A DNA stretch of 64,000 bases from Gracilaria gracilis (GCA_030374805.1 JARGSG010000200.1:868001-932000); one strand, 5' to 3'. Shown: positions 10,872 through 22,800, counted from the first letter of the stretch. Made by a program: numbers and translations. Notes: generated by a model not told the origin, from the sequence alone.

Positions 10872-11173
10872 TATAAAACATGAGTGACACGTGCAGGGAA
10901 TCAGCGCATAGAGCGCCGGAGTTGCTCAGCTGTTTTTTATGGTTATGGGCCCAGATACAGGGGTCTCGGGTTCAAGTCCCGCCTGGTTCAGAAAAGATTC
11001 CTGTACGCAACCGCTGTAAGCGCGATGCACTGTAAGAGATACTCCGCCCAAGCTGTTTCAGAAAGCTAGAGATGGGTCGCCGTCCTCAAGGAAAGAGGAG
11101 GAGTATAAAACATGAGTGACACGTGCAGGGAATCAGCGCATAGAGCGCCGGAGTTGCTCAGCTGTTTTTTATG
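10872..11173 (+). mobile_element. TRIM: 302-bp miniature LTR retrotransposon
   Basis: Two 70-bp direct terminal repeats (10872-10941 and 11104-11173) appear identical. They begin TATAAAACATGAG and end GCTGTTTTTTATG. Right after the left repeat lies a primer-binding site GTTATGGGCCCAG (10942-10954), the complement of the initiator tRNA-Met anticodon arm. Right before the right repeat is the polypurine tract AAGGAAAGAGGAGGAG (11088-11103). Five-bp duplications GTCAA flank it (10867-10871 and 11174-11178). The 162-bp interior codes for nothing, so it depends on another element in trans. It looks whole and recent because its ends match. Confidence 0.88.
10967..10981 (+). other. tRNA T-arm-like hairpin / B-box match inside the TRIM
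   Basis: CGGGTTCAAGTCCCG forms a 4-bp stem with the 7-nt loop TTCAAGT. It contains GGTTCAAGTCC, a full match to the pol III B-box consensus. It lies 12 nt after the primer-binding site. No matching acceptor 5' strand or good D-arm was found, so this is not a tRNA gene. It may be captured tRNA sequence. Confidence 0.6.
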
Positions 11174-11178
11174 GTCAA

Positions 11179-12183
11179 AGCCTCTAGCGGAGTCATGTCT
11201 GGCCCGCCTTCCTTACGGACAAATGTTTTGTTCCTCAAGTAATTTGCTGTATTTACAGCTTCCCCCACAGTTGATTGCAACGGGGAGTTCCACCCAGGAC
11301 ATTTTGTTTCCAACCTTGGGGAAAGAAAGAAAGAGATGATCATTTTAAGTCTATTGAAAAGATGGGCAGTTGATGCAATCCCGCAAACAAAGGTCGAAAA
11401 TGACCGCAAAGAATGGTGGCGGTAAAAGAAATATCTGGGGATCTGCCTTTCGCCCTGAACATGGGCTACCACAATCCACCATCTATTGAAGTTTTATCCA
11501 ATCAAGGAAGCTCAAAATTTCGACAACGGCTTCGAACATGTAGATGAATATAAGAATCAAGTCAGAACGGTTTCTTTCCGAAATCTGCAAGCACGAACTA
11601 AAGTAACTTTTTTCATAAGGACCTTCGTGATAATTGTGGACCACTCCTTGTCAACGAGGGCAAGTAGGGCCAGATATTGCTATATCTGCCCACACTGTAA
11701 GGCCCGTGCTGATGTCAACATGGTATCAGCATCTGCCTCGTATACATGTTGTAAAACAGAACACTTTACAATAAAGTAAATCTGCAAAGAAGTGCAACAG
11801 AACCCCAGCCACATGGTGACAATACGAGTCCTTTGATAACGCGCTCCTCTTCAATAACCTGGGCAGCCAATCGCGGCACTGCGTATTACCGTCGATAGGA
11901 CAAGCGCTGTGCGGCAACGGCATAGCCCAAGCAAGAAGCGCACAAGATCACTCTCAGATCGTCTATATAAGCTGGAGCAGTGTTGGGGACGCGTTCACGG
12001 GGGGAACAAGAGTTGGTCATCAATTGCAGCGAGGGTTTAGAACACATCTCTCACCTTAGGACAGCTTGTACTTCATGATGGATCGCAATTCAAACCAGTG
12101 CGCCCACTGCCAATGAATCCTAACAATTCAACACACTTTCCGCCAGCCGCTGGTTGACAAGCATGTTATCGCCGTGGCCTCTC
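11179..12183. other. no recognised gene
   Basis: Several frames of 65-100 codons on either strand overlap without any recognisable domain. A short plus-strand frame ending near 11779 has a CxxC...CC pattern (CYICPHCK...TCC) but too little context to name. No repeat ends were seen. Confidence 0.35.
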
Positions 12184-12216
12184 GTGTGATATTTGCCCCT
12201 CGGGGCGGTATCACAC
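12184..12216. repeat. GC-core hairpin
   Basis: GTGTGATA (12184-12191) pairs perfectly with TATCACAC (12209-12216), and GCCCC (12195-12199) pairs with GGGGC (12202-12206) around a 2-nt loop. It is followed by the small palindrome-like CGCTTCGCTCG. The role is unknown. Confidence 0.7.
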
Positions 12217-12827
12217 CCTCGCTTCGCTCGATCACCCTTCAGGACAATATCATTCTTGTAGCCTGATAATGTGTAACCCAAAGTGCCCTAATGCTGGAGA
12301 TTGATCACTTTTGCGAAGGCAGCGTACAATAGTCAACGTAGGGCAGGCGATCCTTACTCGTTTTTGGTGTTTGTTGTCTTGATCGTTAGAAAAGACCGGA
12401 ACAAAAGCCATGGGAGAAACATACGCACAAACTATGGCGCGACAACGAAACAACACAACAAAAGATATACTTGAATTCTACCATGGATTCGTAAAAGTGC
12501 TGCAATCTGGGATAGAATATCTGCTCGGCACGTGTGCGTTATCCAATTCGGCGTTTGAACTTGACACAATCTGCCCAATGATAAGGCTCATCACTTCTGC
12601 ATGGCAGGACCCCGAGGCTTCAAGCACAGACTTAGGCCTGCCGAAGCCCGCAAAATTGCTGTGCGCGTCCTTCTTTTCTCTCGCCGCATTGCGCGAGTCT
12701 TCGTCAGTTGGTTGCGCAAACGAGCGTGCTTTTATGCTAGTTCTTGCAAGCATCTAAGATCTGCCACGGTCTCAAACACAGGCTCCCTTGCTTTTCTCTT
12801 CGTATTTTTGCCAGCGTTCCGTCGAAC

Positions 12828-14454
12828 TCAGCCGTCTTTTAATGCCGATAACACAGACTCCCTTGTTACGTTCGCACTTTTTTCGGTGTTTACCCGCACG
12901 ACACCGTTTTCTTCGACTACACCGCCACGCAACAATGATCGCGTCGACTTTTCGTAGGGTTTCATGACCTCGTCCAACGTAGGTTTCTCATCTTCCTCAT
13001 CCGCCAAGAGCCATTGCAATGGATCTACTGACGACCTCCCGTATTCGTGAACGCAGGTAACCGTCTTCTGAAAACCGCTACGAATGTTGGTCATCGTCGA
13101 CGACTTCCCGTATGCATCTGTAATGCAATATACAACGTCAAAAGCATCGAGCAATTTCTTTGACTGTGCCGCCCTGTGCAGAGCCGCCTGTAGAGGAGAT
13201 TTGAAGGAAGAGGAAACACCAACGTCTAGCGGCTAGAGGACGTGGGAAGTGTGTGAAGGTAGTCCAATTGCAATCAACTTGTGTTCGCGTAGTGGAGGGA
13301 GGGCATCTAGCTGCCCATGGGCACTGAACCAATCGAGAACAAGCATGGGATAGTCTCTATCTTTCCGGAAGCCCTTAAACTCTTCTATGAACGTAAGGGA
13401 CCAGTTGGGGAATATACTGGTATCAAGACCAGCGGCATCTCGTTGGCAGAGATGGCAGGCAGGTAATGCGGCGTGGAGAGATCGAGAGGAGCCGTCACCT
13501 TTTCGGTACCTGGCCAACTTTCCTGGGTAAACCACGACGGGTAGTAGTATGTCTCCGGCAGCTGAGACCACAGGCATAACGATGACGTGATCTAGATTGC
13601 CTCTAGTTCTCACCATGGCCTGAAACAAACGCGTAGACGTCGGCCTTAATGATTTTCTCAGACTTCGATGAACAATCTTGGTGAAACTGATACCGGTTCG
13701 GTCAGCATTCCAGATAAGGTGAGGATTTCTTATTCGGTACCGCTCAATTACGGCGTTCAAACGACTAACATGCATCGATATGTTTCCCTTCGTAACCGCT
13801 TCGACACGACGGTCGTCAACTACCTGCACCGATTTGAACTGAAGATCTGGATTTCTACGCAAAAAGTACCGCATCTAGCGCTTCCTGGGCCTAAAGTTCT
13901 TAAAACAAAGGCCCCACCTCTACCTTACGGCTGTGCGGTAGCTTGGATGTGTAGTGTTCTACGAAGTCAAAAAGAGTCGCCCTCGTCAATGGTGTTTTCA
14001 TGCCGGCGTATTCCTTCACTGCTTTGAGTATTATCTCTTCCTCCTCCATCAACAGTACCGGAGGTCGCCCTGGTTCGTACAAGGTGATATGGATATCCTT
14101 GAGCTCCGTGGGTTCTACCTGGGGGCAACTGTTGAGCCATCTCTGCCAGTGGCGGTGGAGGGACGAAAGTGGAAGTTGAAAGTGCTCGGCAGTCTCTGAA
14201 AGAGTTCTTGCACTGTGTTCATACATGTAGAAGAGGGTTTCGCGCAATTTTGGCAATGGGTAAGTGTTTTCGGTTTTCTTGGCATTGATTGGGTCAAGAG
14301 CACTACGTGGGAGCTTGTAGTCTCGGTCGTCGCCATTTCCCGCTCGGATGAAAGCAGCCATACCTGGGAAGGTTGGTGTACGGTCAGAAACGAAGTAGGA
14401 CGACTGGGGTCTGGGTCTCCTTTTATAAAGCGTTTGCGCTGGCTTTAGCGCCAT
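12828..14454 (-). pseudogene. pogo-like (Tc1/mariner superfamily) transposase, degenerate
   Basis: The N-terminal frame (14454-13900) contains a Psq-type helix-turn-helix (PLPKLRETLFYMYEHSARTL) and a CENP-B-type DNA-binding part. The second frame (13874-12828) is the DDE_1 catalytic domain, with IWNADRTG (first Asp), VLDWFSAHGQ (second Asp) and LPSHTSHVL followed by PLDVG (third Asp). The two frames are out of register by one base near 13890. A TAG at 13233-13235 sits where the family has Gln (LQPLD). The second residue of the first motif is Arg rather than the usual Glu. It is therefore inactive. C-terminal sequence may continue to about 12480. Terminal inverted repeats were not found. Confidence 0.85.
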
Positions 14455-14950
14455 ATCTAAACACTAAGCATGGAAGGTGATTGGAAAGGAATTTACTATC
14501 TGTCACCAACATTGAAGAAGATGTTGCGAGTCCTACACAAAGATGAGCTGTCTGAAAAAGTTGTACCCAATTGATGTTGTTGTTTTTGCCATGAATGTAA
14601 AGCCTGTAGTGTCTAACTTCTGCCAAGACCTTAAAAAATTCACGTTGGGCACCATTGCGGGAGAACTGCGACGGCGGAGCCCATATGGGACGCCATATTC
14701 AAGGTTGAAGAGGTGTTTTGGGGGAACGCGCTCAAAAATTACAGTGGTCGTCAGAAATATAAGCCCGACCCCCAATGTTTGACTTCCCGCCTTTTCCATC
14801 GCCTAAGGCTTCGATAAAGTTGTTTATTGCGCGCGGGGCGCGTAGCGAACTTCAGTTCATCTGTTCAATAAGAAGTTCTATGTCTGCGTTTATTTAATAA
14901 ATAAACAATGTACTGCGCCCGCGTCAAAAATAAACAAACGATTCACTTCT
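14455..14950. other. no recognised gene between two DNA transposons
   Basis: It probably holds the 5' end of the pogo copy and the 3' end of the Tc1 copy. I could not identify their terminal repeats. Confidence 0.35.
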
Positions 14951-14959
14951 TTATTGATT

Positions 14960-15979
14960 ATACGTGCTACAACAGGTTTATATACTTGGTTTTCTTACCA
15001 TTTGAGCTCATTACAGCCATGCAGCGACGAGGCATGGAACGAATGAGCATGCTCAACATATGCGTGCCAAGTTTAGCCCATTCGTCCAGCAGTGCAGCTT
15101 TTAGCTCCTACTTCGTGTCAAACTGGCAATATCCAGCATAGCCACGGGAGCTAAGTGTAATCTATAGGTTTTTGATAGGATTCAGATCAGGAGAATGCGC
15201 AGGCCACTCCAAAAGTTGAATAGCTTCATCAATAAACCATGCTTTTCAGTAGTTAGAAACGTGTATAGGGGCCTTTTACAACTGAAAAACTAGTCTTTCA
15301 CTATAATGAATATGAATAAATGGAATAAGGTGATCTTCAAGCATCTGAACACATCCTTCCGAATTTAAGTATCTTTCGACAAACACTAATGGTCTCTTAG
15401 CCTTGACAGAAAAACAATCCCAAATTATCAAGGAAAAGACACCATTCTTCCTCTTTGAGAAAACATTTTCATCCTGTCGCAAGTTGTGCCAGTAGTATCG
15501 CCATTTATCTGGACCATCACCATTCCATTTTTTCGTAACTCAAAACGACCATATTTTACGCATGCGCATAAAGACAATTATGAGTCATGGTCCATTTGGA
15601 CACTAAACGCTGTGAGCTTCGGTCAGTGAAGATGGTGCTATTTCTTTTTGTATTCAAACACTTTGATTTGATTGAATGTCTTTACAACGGTTAATTTAAA
15701 TACTTAAAGTATGAATTTTGTTTCTTAAGATGACGTAGATGTAGAAGCTTTTAAAGGCCATCTTTTGATATGAAGTTTATCATGTGGACTTAATTTTGGC
15801 GATTTGTCAAAGCGTTGCTTACTGACACCAGTTTTGTTCCGCCTCAAATAGACATAAACGGCGGATTTAGAACGGTTGCGTTGATTTGCGGTGGACTGGA
15901 GGGACAGTTTTGCCGCATATAAAGCTCTAATTTGACTCTTTTCTTCGGTGGTAAGTTCTTTATCCTTTCCCTGAGGCAT
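14960..15979 (-). pseudogene. Tc1-like transposase, degenerate
   Basis: The frame 15979-15725 begins MPQGKDKELTTEEKSQIR and carries the paired helix-turn-helix of Tc1 proteins, ending near PKLSPHDKLHIKR. Downstream, the frame at 15482-15276 includes VFSLIIWDCFSVKAKRPLVF and LEDHLIPFIHIHYSERL. It is followed in the same direction by KAPIH, EWPAHSPDLNPIKNL and a tail SMPRRCMAVMSSNGKKTKY, all diagnostic of Tc1. The usual catalytic Asp before N-A-P-I-H is gone (a stop replaces it), another stop stands where Trp follows NPIKNL, and frames shift between segments, so it is dead. No TA-flanked termini were recognised. Confidence 0.85.
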
Positions 15980-16192
15980 GTTGTGTTATGCACGAATGTA
16001 CACAAACTACTTTCAAACTTGCAGTTTTGATAGTCTGCTTACTAAGGACTACAATAAAAGCTATCTTTAGCGGGAAAACATGAAAGTAGTTCTATATTGT
16101 AAAGCCATTCTCAATTATTGTAAAAAGTTCTGCGAGGAGTGTCGGTAAATCTAAATAACAACAGTAAAGATTTTTCAAAAGCAAAACAATTA
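15980..16192. other. AT-rich spacer
   Basis: Sequence between the Tc1-like remnant and the foldback element. Nothing recognised. Confidence 0.4.
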
Positions 16193-17541
16193 CAGGAGCG
16201 CGCGGGAAAACCTGAAAGTTGGGATGGACGGCGCGATTTCAATATATTTCCATTGAGAACTGCTGCAGTATAATAGTAAAACTACTCTTCGGGAAACGAC
16301 TGTCATTGTTGAATTTCTAAAATAGAGTCAAACAGTGCTTGCTATTGCACAACCAACAATGCAAAAATTCAAAGCAAAAATTTGACTTTGTTGTAAACTG
16401 AAAATTACTCATTTGTACTACGCGCTGACAAGACAAAAGTTTTATGCCGCCGTTGCCTTTAAACAAAACTTTTAAAACAACTATTTAGGCTTAAATGTCA
16501 GCCATATAAGTTTCTAAATTAGTAACTGTCAAGGGAGCAGCTTCATATAAGTTTTTACTTTCTTTTTATGCCTACTCATAAGGACAAATTTTTTTGATGT
16601 AAGTACAACAAGTTACATTTTGTATTTTAAAATGTATAAGTTTTACAAAAACGGCGTTTTCTAAAAAATTAAAATAGTATAAGTTTTCAAACTGAACAAT
16701 TTCAGATAAATTGAATTTCATAAGTTACGAAAACTATGCAAACTCTATAAAGTTATATTGGTTCAAAGATACATACATAAACAAATAAATATCCAGCGCC
16801 AAAGATGTTTGCAGTATCGCTAACTTGAGAGCATAACTTATAATTTTAGTTGTTTCGTCAAGTCGTAAGTTATGGCAACTAATTTCGAACTAAAGTTAGC
16901 CTTCAGCTTACATGCAAGATGCACTCCTACTTGAATTGTACTACAGAAATTGACGTCACACGAGATAATTGTGTACTGTAATTGGTTTGCTTCTGAAAAA
17001 GCTTTACTGTGGTTCTCTCTCTCTGTTTATGAGTGCACTAGCTCAATTATGGCTTGGTGCAGAACGTTTCTGTTCAAAGAAACGCTCTCTCACCTTACTG
17101 TGGTTACGTAGTGTTACGGACACTCTTGCAGTACTTTGTACAGTAATTGTGAATGTCTCTGCAATAGAACACTACTTTCATGTTTTCCCGCACGACCCCG
17201 TACAAAATTATCTCGTGTGACGTCAATTTCTGTAGTACAATTCAAATAGGAGTGCATCTTGCATGTAAGCTGAAGGCTAACTTTAGTTACAAACCAGTTG
17301 TCATAACTTATGACTCGACGAAGCAACTAAAATTACAAGTCAGGCTCTCAAGTTAGACATATTGAAAACCTTTTTGGCGCTAGATATTTATTTGTTTATA
17401 TATGTATCTCTGAACTAATGTATTTTTATAGAGTTTGAATAGTTCTTCTAACTTATGAATTTCAATTTACCTGAAAGCGTTGAGTTTCAAAACTTATACT
17501 GTTTTAATTTCCTCAAAAACGCTGTTTTTTTAAACCATATA

Positions 17542-17743
17542 TGTAAGAGAGGAGAGACAAGGACAATCGAACTTCACGTTTACACACTGCAACGATGAAG
17601 CCTGCTGCTTCTATCGTCTGAACACAAAGCTCATGTCTCTTATAGACATGAGGGCAGCCGCTTATGTGTTTGAATATGATTCAAACACATGAATTTGAAG
17701 TAAGCGCTTGTTTCTAAGCTATGCCACGTAATACTATATTACA
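17542..17743 (-). repeat. 3' LTR of the gypsy element
   Basis: 202 bp, TG...CA ends. In element orientation this is the downstream LTR. A purine-rich tract complementary to 17744-17762 stands right next to it, as expected for the plus-strand primer. Confidence 0.9.
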
Positions 17744-20064
17744 TTCACCATTCTTTTCGAGTCAGGCGCCCTCGCTGATTCCTCATACTGACAAATGCGG
17801 TCTCTGCAGTTCATTAACTCGCTTTTCGCCATCCAAATTGCATCTTCTGGTAAGTCATTTTCAAACTGAACAAGATAGTAGATCTTTCGTCTGGGCTTCT
17901 TCTTCCCTACGATGGCTTTCACTTCCTGCTCGACATTACCTTCTGCATCGATGACTATCGACAACGTAGTCTTTTCGTTTTTCTGTCTGATGTATTTCTT
18001 CAATTTTGATACATGGAAAACATTATGAGCTTGTTTCATTGTTGGGGGCATTTCCAGTTTGTTCGTAACTGGACCCATGACTTCTTTCACCGTTAAAGGA
18101 GCAACAAACTTTGGCCTCCATTTCTTTGGTAAATCTGAATGAGCACAAAGTCCTGTTTCATTAAGATTAAGCATCACTAAATCTCCTGCTTCAAATGAAA
18201 CGTCTCTTCTCTTCTGATTTGCATAGAAAGACTGCTGTGCTTGGGCACGAGCCAAGTTGTCTCGAGCAACTACTTGGAACATTTTCCTTCGCTCAAGGGT
18301 ATTCACCGCTGCTTCACACATTGATGGTAATCCGGTTTTTGTCGTCAAATGTGATTGCGGATTGTAGCCGATATCTACTTCAAAAGGCGTCAGTCCTGTG
18401 CTCTTATGCTTCGTCGAGTTGTAAACAAATTCCAATTCACTCAATGTTGTATCCCAAACTTCCGGTTGGTTCTGAATTATGTGACGAAGCATTTGACTTA
18501 GAGTTTTGATAGTGTTCTCACTCTGTCCGTCAGTCTGCGGGTGTCCTTTCGTAGCCATATTCTTTTCAATTTTCAGCATATCGGTAACACCCTCAAAATA
18601 CTTTGATATGAGTAGAGGATCTCTGTCCAAGACGATCTTGTTCGGTGTTCCGTGCTTCGAGAAAACATGATCAAACAATAGCTGAACGACGTCAACAGAT
18701 GTAATTCGCTTATTCGTCGGGATAAATAAGCCGCGTTTCGAAAACTTCTCCACAATGACAAACACAGAGTCATTGTTCTTCTTGGAGATAGAAAACTCTG
18801 TTAAAAAGTCCATGGTTATCACATCCCAACAGCGCTGTAGAATTTGGTGTGGTTGGAGCAGTCCCTTTTCTTTAGCAAGTTCTTCTTTATTTTGCTGACA
18901 TGTCAGACATGCTGCGACATACTTCGCAACATCGTTGTACATACCTTTCCAATAGAACGATCTGGCACATTGGTAAACTGTTTTCTCGACTCCAAAATGA
19001 GGACAAGAATGTACTTCAGCAATGGAACACTTACGGAGATTATCATTCTGCGGAACATATATTCTCTTCGTGTGGTTTGGTGTCCAGTACAATCTCTCAT
19101 TTTCGGCAGAATAGTTGTGGCCGTACATGCGTACTTTCTTGGAATGTTGTCCTTCTTTGTTTGAAAGCCATGCAAAGAGTTCCTTGGACCACTGATCATA
19201 CTTGTAGCTTTCCTGAATTCTCTGAACTAGAGTACGATCTTTCAATCGTAAAGAGTTCAAAAGCCGTGAGTTCTCCACGATCCTACGGAGAGCGTCGGCA
19301 GCCCCATTCTTCGAGCCTGGCAAATGTTGCACGATATAATTGTAGCTCTGCAGCTCATCAATCCATCGCATTTGTCTACCATTCAGTTTTGCTTTTGACT
19401 GTAGGTACTTGATTGGCTCGTGATCTGTTCGGAGAACAAATGGTCTGTCTCGTAGATAAACGGCGCAAGTTCGGAGTGCAATCATTACTGCTAAAAGTTC
19501 TTGGTCTCCTGTGTCCCATCTTGTTTCCGTATCGGTCAAATGGTGCGAGAGGTAGGCGATTGGGTGACCATCCTGTTCCAAAGTTGCACCAACGGAGAAC
19601 TTGGATGCGTCTGTTGTAAGGACGAATGATTTCTTTGAAGAAGGATGTCTCAGCAGAGGTGCATTCGTCAGTTTCAGCTTCACTTCTTTAAAGGCTTGAT
19701 CTTCAGGTTCGCTCCATCTAAATTCCTTATGTCGAACCAAGTTAGTCAGAGGTAAGACAATTCCCGAATAGTTCTTCATAAATCGCCGGTAGAAGTTGGC
19801 AAGGCCAAGAAATCTCTGCACATCTTTGACGCTCTTCGGTAAAGGCCAATCTTGAACACCTTTCACCAATCTGTTCTGTGTTCTAATTCCTGTGGAACTT
19901 ACATTGAAACCCAAATACTCGACTTCTTCAAGTCCAAAGGCGCACTTGCTGGGTCGTAAGTAGAGCTTGTACCTACGTAGGATATCGGAAACCCGTTTGA
20001 GATGTTTTCGATGTTCCTCAAGCGTCTTACTGTATATCAAGATATCATCAGGGTACAGTACCAT
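17734..20064 (-). pseudogene. gypsy pol: RT end, RNase H, integrase, chromodomain
   Basis: A long open stretch starts at the reverse-transcriptase catalytic box (YPDDILIYS). It continues through RNase H (TTDASKFSVGATLEQDG and LRTDHEPIKYLQ), a zinc-finger integrase N-terminus (H-x3-H...CLTCQQNK), the integrase core (VITMDFLTEFSISKKNND, LDRDPLLISKYFEG, HPQTDGQSENTIKTL) and a C-terminal chromodomain (IYYLVQFENDLPEDAIW). The chromodomain places it among chromoviruses. Its end overlaps the LTR by about 10 bp. It is part of a broken element. Confidence 0.9.
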
Positions 20065-20340
20065 GCATTATTCTAGTAGTTCCTGAAACAAACTCGCAAG
20101 GAGGCGGGAAAACGCCGCTGGCGCGTTCGTTAACCCAAAACATAAGACTCGCCACTCGAAAGAACCGAATCGGGTTCTTATCGCTGTCTTGTGGCAGTCC
20201 TCTTCTTTAAGCCTCATTTGGTGGTATCCCCATATGAGATCCAGTTGTGAGAAAATGTTTGCACCGGTTACCTGGTCAATCGTCTCATCTATGAGGGAAA
20301 TTGGGCTTGCATCGGGAACCGTGATTTTGTTTGAACCCTA

Positions 20341-20765
20341 GGAAAAAACTCTTTATAAATGGCGCACTACGTTTTGCAAAAAGTAACCAATGGCTTAAAA
20401 AACTTTTGTTTTGATTGAAGAGATGGCGTATAAATTACATGCTTAACGCCATTTCACCGCCATTTATAGCATGATCTAGACAAAGATTTACGCCATTTTT
20501 GACAATTTCTATAAATGGCGTACAAATATAGAACAAAACTTAATACCTCGAATACGAGTGCTAAAAACTTACTCATTGTTTGTACGCCATTTATGAAAAC
20601 TGTCAAAAATGGCGTAAATTTTTTTGTAGATCATACTATAAATGGCGGTGAAATGGCGTAAAGCATGGAATTTATACGCCATCTTTTAAATAAAAACAAA
20701 AGTTTTGTACGCCATTTGTTACTTTTTGCAAAACGTAGTGCGCCATTTATAAAAAGTTTTTTTCC
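20341..20765. mobile_element. 425-bp palindromic MITE inside the gypsy element, TA-flanked
   Basis: Ends are GGAAAAAACT...and its near inverse...AGTTTTTTTCC, each next to TA (20339-20340 and 20766-20767). Nearly the whole element folds on itself. The arms share ATAAATGGCGCACTACG and a repeated motif ATGGCG/CGCCAT about every 20-60 bp. There is no coding capacity. The TA duplication suggests mobilisation by a Tc1/mariner-type transposase. It lies within the reverse-transcriptase region of the host element. Confidence 0.85.
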
Positions 20766-20916
20766 TAGGGGAAGCCCTGTAGTCGCATACCATGCGTAAG
20801 TCTCCGTTCTTCTTCTTTACAAAGAACACTGAAGCCCCAAAAGGTGATGAAGACGAACGTAGCAATCCTTTGTCAAGGTATTTTTGCAGTTGTGACTTCA
20901 GTTCCTTTAGTTCCTT

Positions 20917-22580
20917 TTATGATATTCGAATCACTGGTCTAACTGAGGGAGGTTCTCCAGGTTTCAAGTTGATCTCAAACTCCATTCCTCGAGCGGGTGG
21001 TAGTTGTTCGGGTAATTCTTCACGAAAAATTTCCTTATACTCTGTAAGTATGTCTTTGAAGTCTTTCTTTGCGTCCAATTTCTGAAATTGGGGGGACGTA
21101 TTCTTCGTCATTCGTGCCATGTACAACTCACAGTTGCCTTTCTTCAGCACGCGTGTTAGTTTCTTGAAAGACATTCTCTGCAACAACTTTGTGTTACTCG
21201 AGTTCTTCGAGGTTCTCGGAAGGACTTTAACCCTAGATCCATCCCCTCTGGACAACAATAACGCATTGTTTGACCAATTGATTTCGGGATTCTTCTTTTT
21301 TAGACAAGAGCGTCCCAAAATAAGAAGTGGAGGGTTCTCCTCGCTCTGCAAGTCAATAAGAAAGACATTCTCCGTTGACAGAAAACCGTTGATATTTAAA
21401 ACAGCGTTGAGCTTACCAGCTACTGGTTTATGAGTTTTGTCTCCCAACTCAACTTCGACACCATCTGTGTGTTCAACAACCAGATTAAATATTTTGGCAG
21501 TTTTTAGTGCCATGAAGTTATGTGATGCAAATGAATCAACAACGAAGCGAACTGGATGTCCTCCAAAAACTGCATCGTACATCCAGTGTTCTTCTTCTGC
21601 CATATCCAAGGCAGAAAGGCAAGGCATCTCACTGAAACCTTCAGTAGCCGCACGGTGGTGCGGCGTTACTCGTTTTTTGAGTTCACCTTTTCTTGCGATC
21701 TTCCGTTCTTACGAAACGGATGGTCAGGGTCACTCCAGCCCTTTCGCCCACAAGTAAAACATCTATCATACTTTCTGTACAAAGTGTTTTCGCCTTTCTT
21801 GGACGGACCCCAAGAGACAGTGTTATCGTATTTCCAAGCTGTCTTAGAGTCCTTGGTTGGATTTGAGTTTCCGTTTCCTCTCTTTTTCTTCCTATTCTCA
21901 TACCCTTTGCTGTCGTCGTTCGTACTATTATGCAACTCACCACTGAGCTTCATGGATAATTCTCACGTTCTAGCGTAGTCATATGCTGCATGAATACTCT
22001 GACGTCCAGTACGGTCCATGGGTTGAGAATCTGGAAAACGTTCCGCAAATTTTCCCTTGTATGACTTGGGTAAGCTATTGAAGAAGTAAATGTAAGCTTC
22101 GTTTGTTGGCGTACCACACAACGAAACCAAATCTTCGAAGGTTGCAACGTGTTCGTTGAGGTCTTCGACATCCTTTAACTTCAAATCCATCAGGTTTACA
22201 CGAGCTGCTGCTTTTTCATTCGTAGGGACAAATTCACGAATCATTTCTTCTCTCAATTCTTCAAGAGTCTCGGGCTTCTGATTCTCCCGTTCAAGTCCTA
22301 GCATCCAGAATGCTGCTCGATCTTGTAGATGATACTCTGCCAACACTATCATCTTAGCCTCTGAGTAGTTACAAAGCGTTTCATATTTTTTGATGGAGTA
22401 GAAAAAGCTCTTCACTCGTTCGGATTTGCGGTTTGCAATGTTTCCTTTGAAAATTGGCACTGGGGGGGATTTGAAAACGCCTCCGATCACGTTGGACTGA
22501 CTTCCAATGTTGACATTACTGCTTACCAATTGCTCTTGGAGATTCTTGATGAGATTTGCCTGTTGCTGGACTGTAGTTTG
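20917..22580 (-). pseudogene. gypsy gag and protease regions
   Basis: On the minus strand, 22580-21963 is the gag capsid part (NRKSERVKSFFYSIKKYET, ALEYHLQDRAA-like W-x-L segment, LREEMIREFVP). It is followed by a knuckle region (CFTCGRKGWSDPDHPF) and a retropepsin-like protease region (VRFVVDSFASHNFM; LLILGRSCLKKKNPEINW). The usual D-S-G box reads D-S-F here. The section continues to reverse transcriptase near 20917. The start of gag lies beyond the copia insertion (27203-27366). Fossil. Confidence 0.85.
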
Positions 22581-22787
22581 TATCAGAGAGAACAATAGTG
22601 GAATGACAATGGAGTTGTCTCGAAGATGAGAGCCACTAGGACTCTCATCAAGAGACCTTTTATAGACAAAGATAGTGTATAACAAATAGGGAGTAAATGG
22701 TCGTGAGTACTGAATATCAAATTAAGACCATACAAGTAATCAATAACAAACAATATGAATCAAATATAAGTGGTCGTAATGCCGACA
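22581..22787 (-). repeat. 3' LTR of the recent copia element
   Basis: 207 bp. Minus-strand reading starts TGTCGGCATTACG and ends GATA. Identical by eye to 26991-27197. Confidence 0.93.
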
Positions 22788-22800
22788 CCCCCCCTCGACC

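Noticed and set aside
10872-10995. tRNA gene or SINE
   Set aside because: B-box present but no acceptor pairing; LTRs, primer site, polypurine tract and 5-bp duplication identify a TRIM instead.
21963-22685. 240-codon frame joining copia LTR sequence to gypsy gag
   Set aside because: It is an accidental read-through at the copia insertion point. The first residues come from the LTR, the rest from gag, so it is not a gene.
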